The position numbers were made by a program, and so were the translations under genes. A DNA stretch of 64,000 nt, from NCBI GenBank assembly GCA_019633425.1, contig WSUB01000113.1, positions 62,001 to 126,000 on the forward strand, given 5' to 3'. Shown one piece after another: positions 21,456 through 34,011 of the stretch. The notes under the pieces are model-generated. The model was not told the DNA's origin and searched no databases. It saw nothing but the letters and a program-made list of their open reading frames with translations. The first letter of the stretch is position 1. Each line of letters begins with the position of its first letter. The stretch is from Tulasnella sp. 424. Taxonomy: Eukaryota > Basidiomycota > Agaricomycetes > Cantharellales > Tulasnellaceae.

Positions 21456-23230
21456 AGTAGGTCGTCCTTTGACGCACTTCTTTGTCTTCTTCTTTCAGTC
21501 GATCTTACAGTGCAGTAACTCCCCCCCCCAAGTGGAATTTGCGGTTCAAACACCAGAACTCCTGCTGATAATATTCTCAAGCGTGGAACGAGAGCATCTT
21601 ACTGCTGCAGCAAGAGTTTGTCAGAAATGGTCTACGTTGGCATTGGACTTCATCTGGAGGGATCTAGACTCCGTCGTTCCTCTGGTGGAGCTAGTCGTTC
21701 CGCTAAAGCCCGTAGATGAGTGCCCAGGATCATGGGTGAGATGCTTATCGTTGTTATTAACTCATCTCATATCTCTTCTCTTCTTACTGGTAGGAACTTT
21801 CGGATCTACAAACAGAGTGTTCATGGAACCGCTATGACGCGTATGCAAACCGCGTCCGGACGATTCGGTTTGACGATACTTCCGGCCTCTGGGCCGGACG
21901 CAACCAAGCAATCACCCCCGAACTGCTTAGAACAGTGGCCAGCCTCCATCCGCGGGGTGGGTTTTTCCCTCGGCAGCTCCGGGCGCTGAAGTGGTTGGCT
22001 GAGGTCCCGGAATCCGCCTTGGCAATGGTGCCGTTCCTCTGTGAATCTCTGGAAAAGGTCGTCATCGAGTTGGACGTAGATGAAGAAACAGCGAAAGCTG
22101 TCGTTGAACAGGCAGCCATACAAACCCCCCGCCTCAAGTCACTTTGGTTCGACTTGGTCGGTCAGGACAGGTCATTGGAGAATTCCCTCGCGGTGTGGTT
22201 CTCAAAATCACCACTTCTCGAATCCGTCGCCCTTCCCAGATGCTACCAAACGCCGGCTATCGTGCACGCGTTGGGTAACTTGACCTTCCTCAAACATCTC
22301 AATGTTAACTACACCTGGTGGGACGAGCAGGTCGCTGATTCCCAGTACTTTTGCTCCACTTCTGCAACATTCCTCGCCCTGCAGAAACTCGAGATTGATG
22401 CTCCAGTAGGCCAACTCATTCAGCTATTTCAAGCTCCCGAACGATTCCCACAGCTCAATGAGGCGATCCTATCCTGCGTCGATCTCGAAAGCCCGGGACA
22501 GATTCTCAAATTGACCGAAAGCATAGCCCAACGATACCCGGACATCACTTCGGTCACCCTCATCCTCTACCGCCTAGACACAGATCGGAACTGCAACCTC
22601 TCCTTTCAGCACATTCGGCCATTGCTCGCTTGTCGCGACCTAGGAGTTTTGGGAATCGAGCATAACAACCCTCTCTGCGTGAGCGAGAACGACCTGGGGG
22701 AGATGGGCGCAGCGTGGTTGAGGATTCGCGAACTGAACCTCTGCTCGAAACCCACCAAGTGGAACGATAACCCGGTATCAGGGGGAGTGCCGCTACGGCT
22801 ACTCCCGAAGATGGCGGCTTTATTCCCAACGGTGCAGATTCTGGGAATATACGTCGATTTGACGGACGTACCAACGTTCGATCACAATATAATCCCTTCA
22901 GTCCAATTCCAGGCCCTGCGAGTACTCGATGTTGGGACTTCAGGTGTCCCCGCATGCGGTCCATCGACGGTGGGCTTCTTCATCGGAGCACTTTGTAAAT
23001 CAGAAGTCCAGATACTTCGCGGGTCCGCTCCCCGAGGGGGTTATAGGGGCGGTCATTCCAACGCCGAGGAATGGGATAGCGTTCAAAGCGTAGTCAGGTT
23101 GCTTGTGCAATCCAAAAACAGGATTCACGAACACTTGGGCACTGGTGCCGAGACTTGGAGCGACTACATTTTGATAACATTTTTGTTTCACTGTATGGTA
23201 TTAATCCGAATACTGAATGATATGAAGTAA
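21456..23230 (+). CDS. FBX5: F-box/LRR-like protein, about 546 aa, split ATG
   Basis: Model: A at 21456, intron 21457-21532 (GTAGGT...CCCCAAG), exon 2 at 21533-21735, intron 21736-21793, exon 3 at 21794-23230. No ATG exists in the F-box frame between the nearest upstream in-frame stop and the F-box, so a start made by splicing (A^TG) is the simplest reading; the protein begins MEFAVQTPELLLIIFSSVER. The F-box is followed by CQKWSTLALDFIWRDLDS. Exon 3 has CSWNRYDAYANRVRTIRF, then LRR-like stretches and FIGALCKSEVQILRG near the end. The C-terminus (FHCMVLIRILNDMK) extends past the FBX7 stop position, apparently by reading into former 3' untranslated sequence. Sister copy: FBX7. Confidence 0.82.
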
Positions 23231-23434
23231 TTAGACGAGTAAATGCGGGGAGCGACTGTGGATATAACCTGGAAACGGTTCAAATGTAAGAAGGCAAAAA
23301 GTTGCTACTTCCCCGGCTTTCTCGGGGCAGAGGACGTTATCTCCGAGCAGACCGTTTTGTTTCCTTCCAACAATCGTCATACCTCAAAACGCCCGCTGCC
23401 CACTATCCAAGCCCATACATCGGAGCTAGACCCA

Positions 23435-25100
23435 AGTACGTCTGAGATATCCGCTGCCCTGACGCGAGTCACCGAAATCTTTACTGATGCTTTCCGTTTT
23501 CACGAAGTGGAAAGAGTTCTTTCAACACCAGAGCTCTTACTCGCGATATTCTCCGTGGCTGACGATGATGTGCTGCTGGCGGCGGCAACGGTCTGCCGAA
23601 AGTGGTCAACATTAGCATTGGACTGTCTTTGGAGAGACCTCAAGTCGGTCTATCCACTTCTGGTACTGGTCTACCTGTCAACCCGAGAAGATCTGCTTCA
23701 CGACTCGGACGAGGTACGTGGAGTCTTTTCACCGCTTCGCTCTCTGTTTTCACACAAAATATCTGCAGGAATCTCTACAATGTCCGAGCACCACCGATTG
23801 GGAACGCTATGATGCGTATGCAGCGCGAATTCGCTCGATCACGTCTGACGACTCGAAGCCTGGAGGATTCTGGGACCTCGCCGAACTCTCCCTCTATCAC
23901 CCTCGAGGCCAATTTTTCCCGCCAAATGTTCGAACCCTAAGCTGGGGATGTAACCATAAGTTGAAATTGGCGGTTCTCCCTTTCATTTCGAAGTCCACCG
24001 AACACCTACACCTACAACTGGGCGGGGGTTTCAAGGTGGAAACTGCTCAAAAGCTCCTCCGCTGCATTATACAACGACAGCCGAACCTCAAATCCCTATC
24101 TTTGAACACCGACATCTGGCCCGAATGCATAGAAGGTTCCCTGGCTCAACTGATATCCAATTCCCGTCAGCTCGAATCTGTAGCCCTTCCGAGGTACTAT
24201 CAGTCATCACGCATCGTCGAGGCATTGGGGCACCTACCTCAACTCAAGAGGCTTGCAGTGAACTACGAGCTGAGCCTGGACCGGGAATGGCCATACCAGA
24301 AAGCTCTCAGCTTCTTACCTGGTCGTTTTCCTAGCTTGAAGGATGTAGAAATCCAGGGTGATGTCCCTGATGCTACGAGCCTCCTCTCGGAGTTCCAATC
24401 CGCTGCCCAGCTCCAGCACCTCACCGTGTCATGCGAAACCCTCGAGAAGGCAAGCCACGTGTCTGGCTTGGCCGCAACTATAGCTCAACGATGTCCAGCA
24501 CTTCAAACTCTTTCTTTCAACTTTTCAAACTCGCCTCACATCAACCTCACCTTTAGCACTTTCCGGCCTGTACTTTCCTGTCGCAGCCTAACCAGCTTTC
24601 GGGTGGGGTTTGGTAACGCTATCAAGATGGCGGAGCACGACTTTCGAGAGATGGCCCTCGCATGGCCTAACCTCCGGGTTCTGGTCGTCTGTCCAGATTC
24701 AGGAAGCAGCAGCAGAGCGTTGTCGTGGAACATGTTTCCCACCATAGCCTCCCTGTTCCCCTATTTGGAGCAATTCTCAGCCAACTTTTCCTCCACTGAT
24801 GAGGTTAAGTTTTCGGGGGATATCCTTCCTCTGGGGGAGTTCCGGTTGTTGAAGGAACTCGGCGTTGGCGCAAAATCGACGGTCCCGAAGGACAAGACAG
24901 CACTGGGGCTCCTCATTGGTGCCCATTGTCGGCTCCCCATTTCCATATCATTCAATTGGTTCGAATGGGAGACCAGAATGAGATCGGCGGAAGACAAAGA
25001 GAAATGGCTGGAAGTCGAAAGCATAGCACGCAGAGCGGTGGAGGTGAAGCAGGAGATCCGGAGAAGATGGCACTTCAGGGAGAATGACGGCAGTGGTTAG
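23435..25100 (+). CDS. FBX6: F-box/LRR-like protein, about 512 aa, probable split ATG
   Basis: Model: A at 23435, intron 23436-23507 (72 nt, as in FBX4), exon 2 at 23508-23713, intron 23714-23768, exon 3 at 23769-25100. The spliced start gives MERVLSTPELLLAIFS, identical to FBX4 over these residues. An upstream ATG at 23243 is in the same frame and could extend the N-terminus by 64 residues. The matching FBX4 sequence is out of frame, so I treat it as leader. Exon 3 has DWERYDAYAARIRSI, HLPQLKRLAVNYEL, WPNLRVLVVCPD and a basic C-terminal helix. Sister copy of FBX4; putative SCF adaptor. Confidence 0.8.
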
Positions 25101-25344
25101 ATATTATACTTCGCAACCCTCTCTCCTCTCTTTTCCGTTATTCCTTCCTCTCTTTTGGTGGTCCTTCTTGTTGTCCTAGGTAGCTGCTGCGACCAATTCC
25201 ACTTCGTCGGATTTAACTTACATTAAACCCGCACCTTCCGCTGTCTAGTCAGGAAAGGCTTTTCTCGACATTGCTGAAGAGGAATTGGATACATTCTGCC
25301 TCGCACTGCATCAAGCTGCATTCAAGCAAACCGAGCCTTCTACA

Positions 25345-27055
25345 AGTAGGTCGTCCTTCTAGGTCTACTTCTTTCGATCGGTCTTACAATCTAGTAATTC
25401 CTCCCCAGTGGAATTTGCGGTTCAAACACCAGAACTCCTGCTGGCAGTATTCTCAAACGTGGAGCGAAAACATCTTACTGCTGTAGCAAGAGTTTGTCAG
25501 AAATGGTCTACGTTGGCATTGGACTTCATCTGGAGGGATCTAGACTCCGTCGTTCCTCTAGTGGAGCTAATCGTTCCGCTCAAGTGCGCAGATGGGCTCT
25601 TAAGGCCATGGGTAAGGTGCTTATCGCTGTTATTAACTCATTTCATATCTCATCTCGTCTTGCTGGTAGGAACTTTCGGATCTACAAACAGAGTGTTCAT
25701 GGAACCGCTATGACGCGTATGCAGACCGCGTCCGGACCATTCAGTTCGACGATACTTCCGACCTCAGGGCCGGACGCAACCAAGCAATCACCCCCAAACT
25801 GCTTAGAAAGGTGGCCAGCCTCCATCCGCGGGGTGCGTTTTTCCCTCGGCACCTCCGGGCGCTGAAGTGGTGGGCCTCGGTCCAGGAATCCGCCTTAGCA
25901 ATGGTGCCCTTTCTCTGTGGGTCTCTGGAAGAGGTCCTCATCAATTTCGACGTAGATGGAGAGACAGCGAAAGCTGTCATTGAACAGGCAGCTATGCAAA
26001 CCCCCCGCCTTAAGTCACTTTGCCTCGACGCGGCCTCTCCGGAAACGCCATTGGAGAACTCCCTCGCGGTGTGGATCTCAAAATCGCCACTTCTCGAATC
26101 CATCGCCCTTCCGAGATACTACCAAACGCCGACCATCGTGCACGCGTTGGGTAACTTGACCTTCCTCAAACATCTCAACATTAACTACTACACCTGGTGG
26201 GACGAGCGGGTCGCTGATTACCAGTACTTTTGCTCCACTTCTGTGGCATTCCTCGCACTGCAGAAACTCGAGATTGATGCTCCAGTAGACCAACTCGCTC
26301 AGCTATTTCAAGTTTCCGAACGATTCCCACAACTCAATGAGGCGATCCTATCCTCTGCCGATCTCGAAAGCCCTGGACAGATTCTCAAATTGACTGAAAG
26401 CTTAGCCCAGCAATGCCCGGACATCGCCTTGATTGCCCTCATCTTCTACCGCCACGACACAGACCGGAGCTGCGACATCTCCTTTCAGCACATTCGGCCA
26501 TTGCTCGGCTGTCGCAACCTAGGAGTTCTCGAAATCGGGCATACCAGGCCTTTCCGCATGAACGAGAACGACTTGGAGGAGATGGGCGCAGCATGGCTGG
26601 GGATTCGCGAACTGAACCTCTGCTCGAAACCTGCCAGGTGGAACCATAAGCCGGTACCAGGGGGCGTGCCGCTACGCCTACTCCCGGTGATGGCGGCAGT
26701 ATTCCCAATGGTGCAAATTCTGGGAATATACGTCGATTCTAAGGACGTACCAACGTTTGATCACAATATAATACCTTCAGTCCAATTCCAGGCCCTACGA
26801 GTACTCGATGTTGGGGCTTCAGGTGCACCCGCATGCACTCCATTGACGGCGGGCTTCTTCATCGGAGCACTTTGTAAATCAGAAGTCCAGATACTTCGCG
26901 GGTCCGTTCCTCGAGGGGGTTATAGGGGCGGCTATTTCAAAGCCGACCCGAAATGGGATGACGTTCATGACGTGATCAGGATGCTTGTGCAATCCAAAAA
27001 AAGGATCCAAGAAGACTGGGAACTTGTACCGAGACTTGGATTGACTACAGTTTGA
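25345..27055 (+). CDS. FBX7: F-box/LRR-like protein, about 529 aa, split ATG
   Basis: Model: A at 25345, intron 25346-25408 (GTAGGT...CCCCAG), exon 2 at 25409-25611, intron 25612-25669, exon 3 at 25670-27055. Upstream of the F-box the frame meets a TAG inside the intron and contains no ATG, so the start is read as A^TG, giving MEFAVQTPELLLAVFSNVER. The rest parallels FBX5: WSTLALDFIWRDLDS, CSWNRYDAYADRVRTIQF, LALQKLEIDAPVDQL, VQFQALRVLDVGAS, FIGALCKSEVQILRG. The C-terminus ends before the extension seen in FBX5. Putative SCF substrate adaptor; substrate unknown. Confidence 0.84.
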
Positions 27056-27856
27056 TAACAGTTTGCTTCACTGTATGGTATTAATCCGAATCCTGAGGGA
27101 TATGAATAATTAGAGGAATAAATGCGAGGAGCGACTACGGAGTAATTACAGAAGGGTATAACCTGGAAACGGTTCAAATGAAAGGAAGGCAAAAAGCCGC
27201 TGCTGATTTCCGCAAGGATATAACAGAGATGGTTTTGGTCGTATCTGACTGAGGGACAAGACAGAATGTGGAGATAAAGGGGAAAGAGCGCGCCAAGACA
27301 TGTCTGAAGGCGAAGCAACTCCACCCCACTTCGCTCAATGGGCAAGGTGCAAGCGGTACTGGGAAGGCAAGAGACTTGCATGCTATACCAAACGACCGCT
27401 CTCGGTCCTTCAAATCCTCTTAAATGTCTCTGCCTGCCTCATTTCTCATGGAAGGCAGGCATGGCTGCTCAATTAAAAGATCTAGGGTCAGGGGGACAGT
27501 TCACATTCTATAAATCAGGCTCTTTACATTCACCCTCACTCCCAGAACTGGCCTCGAAGAGCAACTTGAAGACAGGTTGTGGCTGGGATGAAGCGATAGT
27601 AGGCAAACACTGAAGATAGCTATCTAGATGAAGGCAAATATTCACGCATCGCGGAGCTGTCATCCTGTATAAATGTCTCTCTCACTCTCTCCCTTTATTC
27701 TTTATGTGGCCGGTCGATGGGCTAGTAATTCCTGCCAGATCCTCGCGGTGGAATCCTCCTCGGATTTAAAAAATAACAAAATCCGGATTAATCCGCAATC
27801 AAGTCATGACTTTCATCGCAACGAGTTTCCGGTTATAAGCCGCTGCTGAAAGTAGA
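27056..27856. other. Spacer FBX7-FBX8
   Basis: 801 bp. The first 150 bp repeat the FBX5 3' flank (TATAACCTGGAAACGGTTCA shared), which itself runs into the FBX6 upstream region. The rest is unique; no gene seen. Confidence 0.5.
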
Positions 27857-29592
27857 AGTAGGTCCTCCTTCCGACAGACTTCCTTTGGTGTTTCATTTAC
27901 CGACATTCCTACATCTCCAGTGAGCTCCGCTATTCAAACACCTGAGCTCCTGCTAGAAATATTCTCAAATGCTCAGCGACAGGATCTTACCATCATAGCA
28001 AGAGTTTGTCAAACTTGGTCTGCGTCAGCCCTAGACTGTCTTTGGAGGGATCTCGACTCCGTCGTTCCTCTAGTCGAGCTCGTTGTCTCGCTAAAGCGCA
28101 CAGAGAACTACGAATGGTCTTGGGTGGGTTGCCATTTTTCATGATGGCTCATTATGTATCTCACCTCCCCTTCCGGTAGGAACCTTTGGACTTGCCGTCG
28201 GAGGTTCGTTGGGACCGCTACGACGAGTATGCAGACCGCGTTCGTACAGTCCAATTTGCCGATGGTTCCGGAATCCGGGAACAACGCAACGGAGTGATCA
28301 CAGCAGAACTGATCAACAGCCTATCCAGCCTCCATCCGCGGGGTGCGTTTTGCCCGCCAAAGCTCCGAAAAATAACGTGGATCTCGGAAGGTTATGACTC
28401 TGCTTTCGCGATGGTACCATTCCTCTGTGGTACTCTCGAAGAGCTCGACCTCCGTCTTTATCTTGAGACGGAGACCACACGAACACTCATCGAGAAGGCA
28501 GCCGGGCAGACGCCCAATCTAAAGTCACTCCGCATCGAGTTGAGCCTTCCAGCAAAGGAATTGGATAACGCTCTCGCCTCCTGGTTCTCAAAGCTACCAC
28601 TTCTCCACTCAGTTACCCTTCCCAGGTACTACCAAACGTCAGCCATCGTCAGAGCTTTGGGTACTCTGACGGACCTGAGACAGCTCAACGTTGGTTACAA
28701 GGCGAAACAGGAGCTGTCTGCTGATGGCCAGTGCTTCTCATTCACTCCGGGCATGTTCACCAAACTGGAGAAACTCGAGATCGATGCACCACTGGACCAG
28801 CTTACCCAGCTATTCCAAACCTCCCAACGCTTCACGCAATTAAATGAAGTTATCCTCTCCTCTATCGACCTCGAAAGCCCAGGGCAGATCTTCAACTTAT
28901 CTGTAACCATAGCCCAGCGCTGCCCGGACATCACCGCAGTTACTCTCAACTTCTACCGACCAAGCACAGATCAAGACTGGAACATTTCCTTCCAGGATAT
29001 CCAACCGTTGGTCGCTTGTCACTGCTTGAAAGTCTTCGAAATCATGCATAATAGCCCCATTTCCGTAAACGAGAACGATTTGAGGGTGATGGCCTCAGCT
29101 TGGTCACGGATCGAAGTACTCAACCTCTGCTCGAAGCCTCCCAGGCGGAACAGCAAGCCGGTGGCGGGGGGCCTGCCTCTTCGGTTGCTCCCTGTCATAG
29201 CAAGCCTATTCCCAACGTTGCGCGTCCTGGGAATATACATCGATATGGAGGCCGTCGTCCAGTTCGATGGCAAAATCCTGCCGGAACGGGAGTTCCAGTC
29301 CCTACGGGTACTCGATGTCGGCACTTCAGGTATCCCTAACATTGGCCAAGTACCGTTGGGCTTCTTCATCGGGGCGCTCTGTAAATCAGACGTCCAAATA
29401 GTGTGCGGAAGACCTCTCCGAGGCTTCCAAAGGGGTAACTTTCAGTACGCTTTGCAGTGGAGTAGCGTTCGAGAGATAAAGCGGATGGTCGTGAGGTCCA
29501 AGAACGGTGTCCGCGAAGATTGGGTCCCTCGAGCTACTCAACACACCGAACCTCAGGGGAAAGTAGATCGTATTTTCTTGGTTGATCTGTGA
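27857..29592 (+). CDS. FBX8: F-box/LRR-like protein, about 538 aa, split ATG
   Basis: Model: A at 27857, intron 27858-27920 (GTAGGT...TCTCCAG), exon 2 at 27921-28123, intron 28124-28179, exon 3 at 28180-29592. In the F-box frame an upstream TAA is followed by no ATG. The spliced A^TG gives MSSAIQTPELLLEIFSNAQR. F-box continuation is CQTWSASALDCLWRDLDS. Exon 3 begins EPLDLPSEVRWDRYDEYADR and carries LRR-like strands (FTKLEKLEIDAPLDQL, FQSLRVLDVGTSG) and FIGALCKSDVQIVCG. It is the more diverged third member of the FBX5/FBX7 clade and ends about 250 bp before the convergent BAR-like gene. Putative SCF adaptor. Confidence 0.84.
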
Positions 29593-29838
29593 ATAGTCGT
29601 AAACAGGAAAGAAAACGTTATTGAGAGTGAATCAAATTTGAATTCATGGAACGATGGTGCACAAGAAACAAGCTAAAGAAATGTATAACTTAGAACCGAT
29701 TAAACGAAAAGAGGCTTCGAAAAGGTGAGTGATGAACGCAAAGAGAGAAGGAACCATTTGACCGCATATCGAAAAAGGGGAAAAAACCGGAGGAAAAAAA
29801 GACATGAGAAATAGAAAAGAATGAACGTGTCACGCAAC

Positions 29839-32800
29839 TCAACGGTGAGATGACTTATCCTTTTGACGAGTCAAATCACCAGCAGTTTCAAGGTGCCTTG
29901 TCGCTCGCTCGAGAGCTCTCCTTGCTGTTCCATAATCGCCTTCCGCATCGCTGTCTTCCTCTGCCCAAATGTCTCGCTCGGCATGGGAATGCCACCTCTT
30001 GTGCTGGATACCGCTTGGAGCAGGTCTTGAGGACGAAGAGGAAGGCACTCCCCACTGCGGTTCATCATCCCTGGCAGCGGGAGTTGCAGCCGGCGTGCTG
30101 GAGACGCTGGGTGGCAGAGCCATTCGAACGCTCTTCCTTCGGCTCGGCTGACCCGTGGAGTCGGTTTGCGTCGAGTGAGACAGGTCGGTGCCGCCATTTT
30201 TCTCCGAGTCATGCGGCGGTGGCGGCGGAGGCACGGATGAGAATAAACCAGAAGCAAGTCGTGGGGTCGGCTGGACGATCGGTTTGTCAGCTTGAACAGT
30301 GGGCGCATCGCTTTCTTCAAAGTCTTCATGCCCCGTCTCGTAAGACGACATCGAAGCACTATCGTCGTCTTCAGGTTTGGCCTTGGGCGTTTCAACCTTG
30401 GGAGGTGAAGGTTGAGCCGATTCTTTAGCTGGCACAGGTGGTGGCGTTGATTGAGCCCCACCCGGCTGAGCGAAAGGAGATGGACTTCGATTGCGAAGGG
30501 CGGACCGCAGGGGAGGAGGTGCAAGAGCCGAAGGTATGCCATTCGAACGGATGGAAGAGTTTCTGGATACGACTCCGCCATTTCCCGAAGGGTTTGTCAT
30601 TGGGGCGTGGATGTTCGGGAGTGAAGCAGAGAAAGGAGGTGTGCTGGAACCATTCGCCATGCTTGAGATGATCCCCGGCTTCGCTTTTGGTAGTTCCGAA
30701 GGTAAGACCAATCTGGGACCTGACGGCCCAGCACCGTCTAAACTAGCCCTCTTGTCGACAGCCTTAGAAGGTACTGGAGGTGGTGGCGGAGAAGGGGCCG
30801 ATGCTCGCGGCAGGTAGAGTGTTGGCGCTGTTGGAGACGTAAGACTCGGCGGCGCTTTGACGGTTTCCAGTGTCGCGGAGACCTCCCGGGACTGAGTTCT
30901 ACTCGCCATCGGACTCTCGATGATGCTCATCAAATTGTTGCCGCCACCCCGTCCACGAGCTGCAGGCGATCCAGCTCCACTAGCTCTCGACCCGACCGAA
31001 TCGCTTCGCGAAAGGGATGACTCCTGGAACGGCGACGCTGTCATACCACGAGGGACCGAACCACCGCCCATCAATCCGTCGTGCTGCAGGGAGCTCCTCC
31101 GATTTGTCTGCGTGTTGACCGGTCCAGGGCCGCGCCCAAGGGAAGATGTCCGGGCGCCAGCGGCGACACTCGCGTTCGCGCTTCGGACCGTACTGGCCCG
31201 GGATAGACCACCCGTGGACGGCAGCCCCATCCCTCCAAGACTAGTGTTGCCCGTTGCCGCGTTCGGAGAACTCGGAGCATGCGTTGCTGCTGCCGCCGCC
31301 GCTGCAGCACCTTTGAGCAAGGAACCGCCCGAACTACCCAGGCCATCATCAAAGTGCTTGGCCGGTGCTTTCTTCCTGATCTTTCCGGTTTTAGTTTGCG
31401 GAGAAGTGTCTTTGGAAGTTGAGGTCGGAGTCGATCCTGTTGCCGCGGGCGGTTGACTCGGCGCTCGTTGTGGTGCCGGAGGGACCGAACTGCCTCTTCG
31501 GACATCGGCGTCATCCCTGGAACGCCTCGGTGAAGGTTCTCTTCGCTTGGACAATGAGTTCGCTCGGTGGAGTTCGCCGTCTGAGCTGTGCCTCGATAGC
31601 CGATGTAGTGCAGCGCTCTCATCGACAGTGCGATTCCGTCTTCTCACAGGCTCGCCTGTGGTGGTCTTTTTCCTCATTAAGAAACCGCCAGCCAGACCAC
31701 CTGGAGGTGGACCGTCGACCTCCTTCCCTTTGCCCTTTGCCTGTTTGTCGCTCTTCTTCATAGCGAAGAAGCCTTTCTTCTTCGCCCCTTCGTCCTCGGA
31801 CGACGACTCGGCAGCCGCGCGACCTTTGCCAACGACCATCTCCTGCTTGTTTTCCCGAAGGTTTCGATCCGTTCGTGTTTGCCATCCGCTTCCTGATGCT
31901 TGAGGTCGGTTGCGTGGAGGAGACGGGTCTCGCTCGGCCATGCGGGAGCGTGTCTTGGTTGGCGACGGCGGTTCGCCTCGTGACCCCGAGGCGGCTGAAG
32001 ACTTGGAGCGGTGAGAGAATAACCCAGCAAAGCTTCCGAAGAGGGAGAACGATGAAGAGCGCTTGCGAGGTCCTTCCTCCGGTCCGCTGTCGCGGTCAGG
32101 GGACTGCTGAGGGACCGTGGTTGGCGGCTTCGGTTGCCGTTTTGAAAGAGTTCCATGATGATGAAGGCCCGTTGCTGCGGTCCGAGGCTCAGGCGCAGGA
32201 GTTTGAACATTTTGAACACCTTGAACAGCCGGTTTGCCCACTTCGGAATTGACAACCGGATTTTGAACGTGGGCAGGTGCCCGAATGGGGTTATCATGAA
32301 TTTCGATGTGCCGTTCATCCTCGCTCCCAGAGCTACTGTTCAGCTCGAGCTCGTCCCCTCCTTCCTGAGTCGCAGCAGGTGTTCCTGACGGGAGAACATG
32401 GTCGTTAATCGAATGTGCCGGTGGGATGTCGAGCCGATAGGAATCGTGAGTTGGGGACGGGACTGCCGCCTGCATGACAAGGCTGGTTCGAATCGGGCTG
32501 AGTGATTTGCCTAAACTGGCAGTGGTGATATGGGTGTCTTCGGAAGGCCGAGGTGATGTGTGATTCACGCCAACTTGAGAAGCAGATTGGGAAGGTGCAA
32601 GAGAGGTACTCGAGTCGATGGAGTGGTTGCCTTCGCGCGTTCGCAAGTAGGCTGCCCTCGGCACGTAGCTTGGATATGGATGCGTACTGCCTGAAAGCGG
32701 TCCGAATGAGTACAGACCGGATCGCGCGATTAGCGTGCGGACATACCGTTGGCTGCAGGTGTGTTTTGCAGGTCTTCTAGCGCTACCAGTCCTTCGCGCC

Positions 32801-33583
32801 CCTTTTGTGACCAGATGGTACCACACTCTGTCATTGCCTTGCAGCGTTTTTCCAACCCGTCGAGCAGCGCACTACGAATCATCTCCTCGAGCTGCGGAGG
32901 ATGGTATGTCAGATCCCATCCTCGGTTACTTGTGCTCGTGGCCGCGCTACTTACCTCCTGTTGCTTCGTCGCCAGGTGAGCTTCACAAGCTTGCAGTTCG
33001 GACTGCGCAATAACAAGCTTTGTCCCGGATGACGAAGTTGCTGCCGCATTTGAAGAGCCTTTTGGTTTCTGCTTAGACACTTTGATCAAGCGGGTAATGC
33101 TAATGACGAACGGAGTATAACGTGAGTAAGCCGAGGCTCTTGTAGGAGTGGTGGATGCGGCGCCCGAAAGCCCGCAACGCGATCCACGACGCAATCCTCA
33201 ACGTGGCCAGGACGGCGTCCACAGTCCCGCACGATGTACGCAGTAGACTGGCGGGAGACGAAAGATGGAACTCACAGTATCTCGCGATCTCTGGAAGCAA
33301 CCTCAATTTCTGCATCCAACTTTCGAATCTCTCCCAACTTCTCCCTCCAGTCGTCGATAGAATCCGCATACGCTCTGAGCGCATCATCTGCGTCCGACAG
33401 TGCTTGAGCGACCCCCACGGCTGCACGGGAGTTTGTGGGACTAAGGGCCGCTCCATAGGCTGCTAGTGCTGCGACAGAGGAGTGCGATAGGCCGAGAACA
33501 TTGGCGAGAGCTGTTTGGTACTCCTTTTCGCACTTGACGAGATTCTCGAGCAGACGAGTGTCGTGCAGCCTACTGCCGACCAT
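29839..33583 (-). CDS. BAR/IMD-like domain protein (Ivy1-like), at least 1149 aa
   Basis: Probable membrane-curvature or phosphoinositide-binding protein. Exons: 33583-33276, 33099-32955, 32891-32747, 32690-29839; from the Met at 33583 all phases close. The N-terminal 200 residues are helical and resemble fungal Ivy1-like BAR proteins: SRLHDTRLLENLVKCEKEYQ, WREKLGEIRKLDAEIE, QSELQACEAHLATKQQE, LEKRCKAMTECG. The remaining 950 residues are low-complexity, Ser/Pro/Arg-rich, with polyalanine and proline runs, ending RHLETAGDLTRQKD. A basic frame upstream (33783 to about 33640, with RRRRSILGPQSVRARR) probably supplies extra N-terminus through an intron I could not place with confidence. The first intron is long (176 nt). 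It is divergent from FBX9. A broken copy of its 5' half lies at 36440-37105. Confidence 0.75.
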
Positions 33584-34011
33584 TCGCCTCTTGCTGTGGG
33601 CTCGGCGTAGGTAGAGGATGGTGGTCGTTCGTTCAACGCTTGATCAGGTGGAGTGAGAGATGACGACCGGCGGGCGCGGACAGATTGAGGGCCAAGGATC
33701 GACCGACGCCTACGGCTTCCCACGCCACGGCGTTTGTCCAAAAATAGAAAGGATGTCGAATTTCGAGAGGATCCCATAGGCACAATGTATTTACTGAAAG
33801 TACGGGGCAGTCAGTTATTCGACACTTTCTACACGGGGACTGGATTTCGGGTTCAGAGGCAATTCAAGTTGTGGGAAATAAAATGTCGGGCGTCAACCTA
33901 TGGGACCACTGGCATGTGCGCACGTTGGTTGGCTCACTTTCCTTGGCGTCAAGCGGTGGGAATCATGTGTGGCTCACTTTCCTTCTCGCCATCACCCCAT
34001 CAAGCCAAGGA
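33584..34011. other. Shared upstream region of the BAR-like gene and FBX9
   Basis: Contains the probable N-terminal exon of the BAR-like gene (33783-33640) and the FBX9 leader. A short direct repeat GGCTCACTTTCCTT occurs at about 33931 and 33971. Copied in part upstream of FBX10. Confidence 0.5.

Noticed and set aside
23243..23434. 64-residue N-terminal extension of FBX6
   Set aside because: The equivalent FBX4 leader is in another frame, so it is not conserved as coding sequence.
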